From Gammaproteobacteria bacterium (GTDB lineage: Bacteria; Pseudomonadota; Gammaproteobacteria; Pseudomonadales; Pseudohongiellaceae): a stretch of 64,000 nucleotides of DNA. The position numbers and the translations under genes were made by a program. Shown piece by piece: positions 63,318-64,000 of this stretch. Position 1 is the first letter of the stretch, and every line of letters starts with the position of its first letter. The stretch lies in NCBI GenBank assembly GCA_041395725.1, contig JAWKZW010000001.1, positions 4,753,501 to 4,817,500 of the forward strand, read 5' to 3'. The notes under the pieces are model-generated. The model worked only from the letters and a program-made list of their open reading frames with translations, ran no database searches and was not told the origin of the DNA.

Positions 63318-63352
63318 AAAAAACCCCACCCGGCAACGCCGGATGGGGTTTG
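63318..63352 (-). terminator. rRNA operon terminator
   Basis: On the minus strand, AACCCCATCCGGC pairs with GCCGGGTGGGGTT around a 3-nt loop (one wobble), followed by six T. It lies just beyond the 5S gene. Confidence 0.93.
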
Positions 63353-63360
63353 TTATTAGA

Positions 63361-63479
63361 TGCCTGACAATGACCTACTCTCACATGGGGAAACCCCACA
63401 CTACCATCGGCGCTGAGCACTTTCACTTCTGAGTTCGGGATGGGATCAGGTGGTTCACACTCGCTATGTTCGTCAGGCA
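63361..63479 (-). rRNA. rrf: 5S ribosomal RNA
   Basis: The minus strand reads TGCCTGACGAACATAGCGAG, then the conserved CCCATCCCGAACTCAGAAGTG and ends GAGAGTAGGTCATTGTCAGGCA. Terminal ends pair. This is a typical gammaproteobacterial 5S of about 117 nt. Confidence 0.96.
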
Positions 63480-63713
63480 ATTCTGTAAACCCCGCTTTGC
63501 AATGTGTTATTGCGCAGCCGGGCTGTCCGGCCAGATTCCTCCGACCGGTTGTTCTCAACAATTCAATGAATGAAGACTGTATGCTGTAGCTTTTTACTCG
63601 TACTCAGTCGTACTTTGCGTTATACAAATCTGACCTGTCATCAAAGTCTTACGATTGCTTATTCACACAATCTCAGTTCCTGGTAAGTCTTTCACCAAAA
63701 ACCTGCGATTATA
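63480..63713. other. 23S-5S intergenic spacer
   Basis: The spacer is 234 bp. No tRNA cloverleaf or CCA end is visible. It has AT-rich parts and would be removed in processing. Confidence 0.7.

Positions 63714-64000
<287 letters not shown>

Noticed and set aside
63480..63713. tRNA gene in the 23S-5S spacer
   Set aside because: No cloverleaf arms or T-loop motif found.

Overview
The window looks like chromosomal DNA of a heterotrophic, aerobic gammaproteobacterium, probably marine or otherwise aquatic. The evidence is a gammaproteobacterial-type 5S/23S rRNA end, an outer membrane (TonB receptor, YceI proteins, lipoproteins), a cbb3-type oxidase, fatty acid cis/trans isomerase, and an unusually high share of exported enzymes. 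Most of the DNA is moderately GC-rich. The stretch around 60.4-61.5 kb is clearly AT-rich and ends in a repeat array, an insertion sequence and an rRNA operon. I do not assign a genus.

Layout. 0.1-4.2 kb: three tandem secreted NHL beta-propeller paralogs, each with its own terminator. 4.3-14.2 kb: a YajG-like secreted protein, a NUC1-fold protein lacking the DRGH motif, a redoxin/heme/copper-monooxygenase fusion, an RnfD/NqrB-like membrane protein paired with a SUMF1-domain protein, a CBM9/DUF5916 outer-membrane protein and a small conserved protein. 14.3-22.3 kb: a large TonB receptor, an HD-GYP protein, a PhyH-type dioxygenase, a class I amidotransferase and a small membrane protein. 22.4-28.9 kb: a PQQ dehydrogenase, a DUF305-LVIVD fusion, an eIF-2B-like protein and an Arg-rich microprotein. 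29.3-36.4 kb: two Tat-exported PLP enzymes, an exported RidA, an overlapping phosphorylase/PRPP-synthetase pair and a LysM protein with M15-like metal residues. 36.5-48.6 kb: a secreted protein of unknown function, a divergent paralog pair with a 43-residue microprotein, an exported M18 aminopeptidase, two adjacent PQQ alcohol dehydrogenases, a gamma-carbonic anhydrase, an exported D-aminoacylase, a cupin and a Tat-exported DsrE-like protein. 48.7-52.6 kb: a compact respiratory operon encoding a CcoN-CcoO-diheme fusion oxidase, a CcoQ-like peptide and a TsdA-like diheme cytochrome. 52.7-59.7 kb: a sulfotransferase, fatty acid cis/trans isomerase, and a PQQ dehydrogenase operon with two YceI genes. 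59.7-64 kb: a 1.2-kb gene-poor gap, an AT-rich 2OG-Fe(II) oxygenase, a 78-bp hairpin repeat array, an intact IS256-family element with an 8-bp target duplication, and the 5S and 23S genes on the minus strand.

Together the genes describe a periplasm-centred oxidative lifestyle. Four PQQ dehydrogenases could feed electrons to a cytochrome-c-dependent oxidase, and many exported enzymes act on amino acids, peptides and cell-wall material. The most unusual points are the periplasmic PLP-enzyme/RidA cluster, the single-chain cbb3 oxidase, the phosphorylase/PRPP-synthetase overlap, and the structured repeats at 18.1, 20.7, 38.4 and 61.5-63.3 kb.
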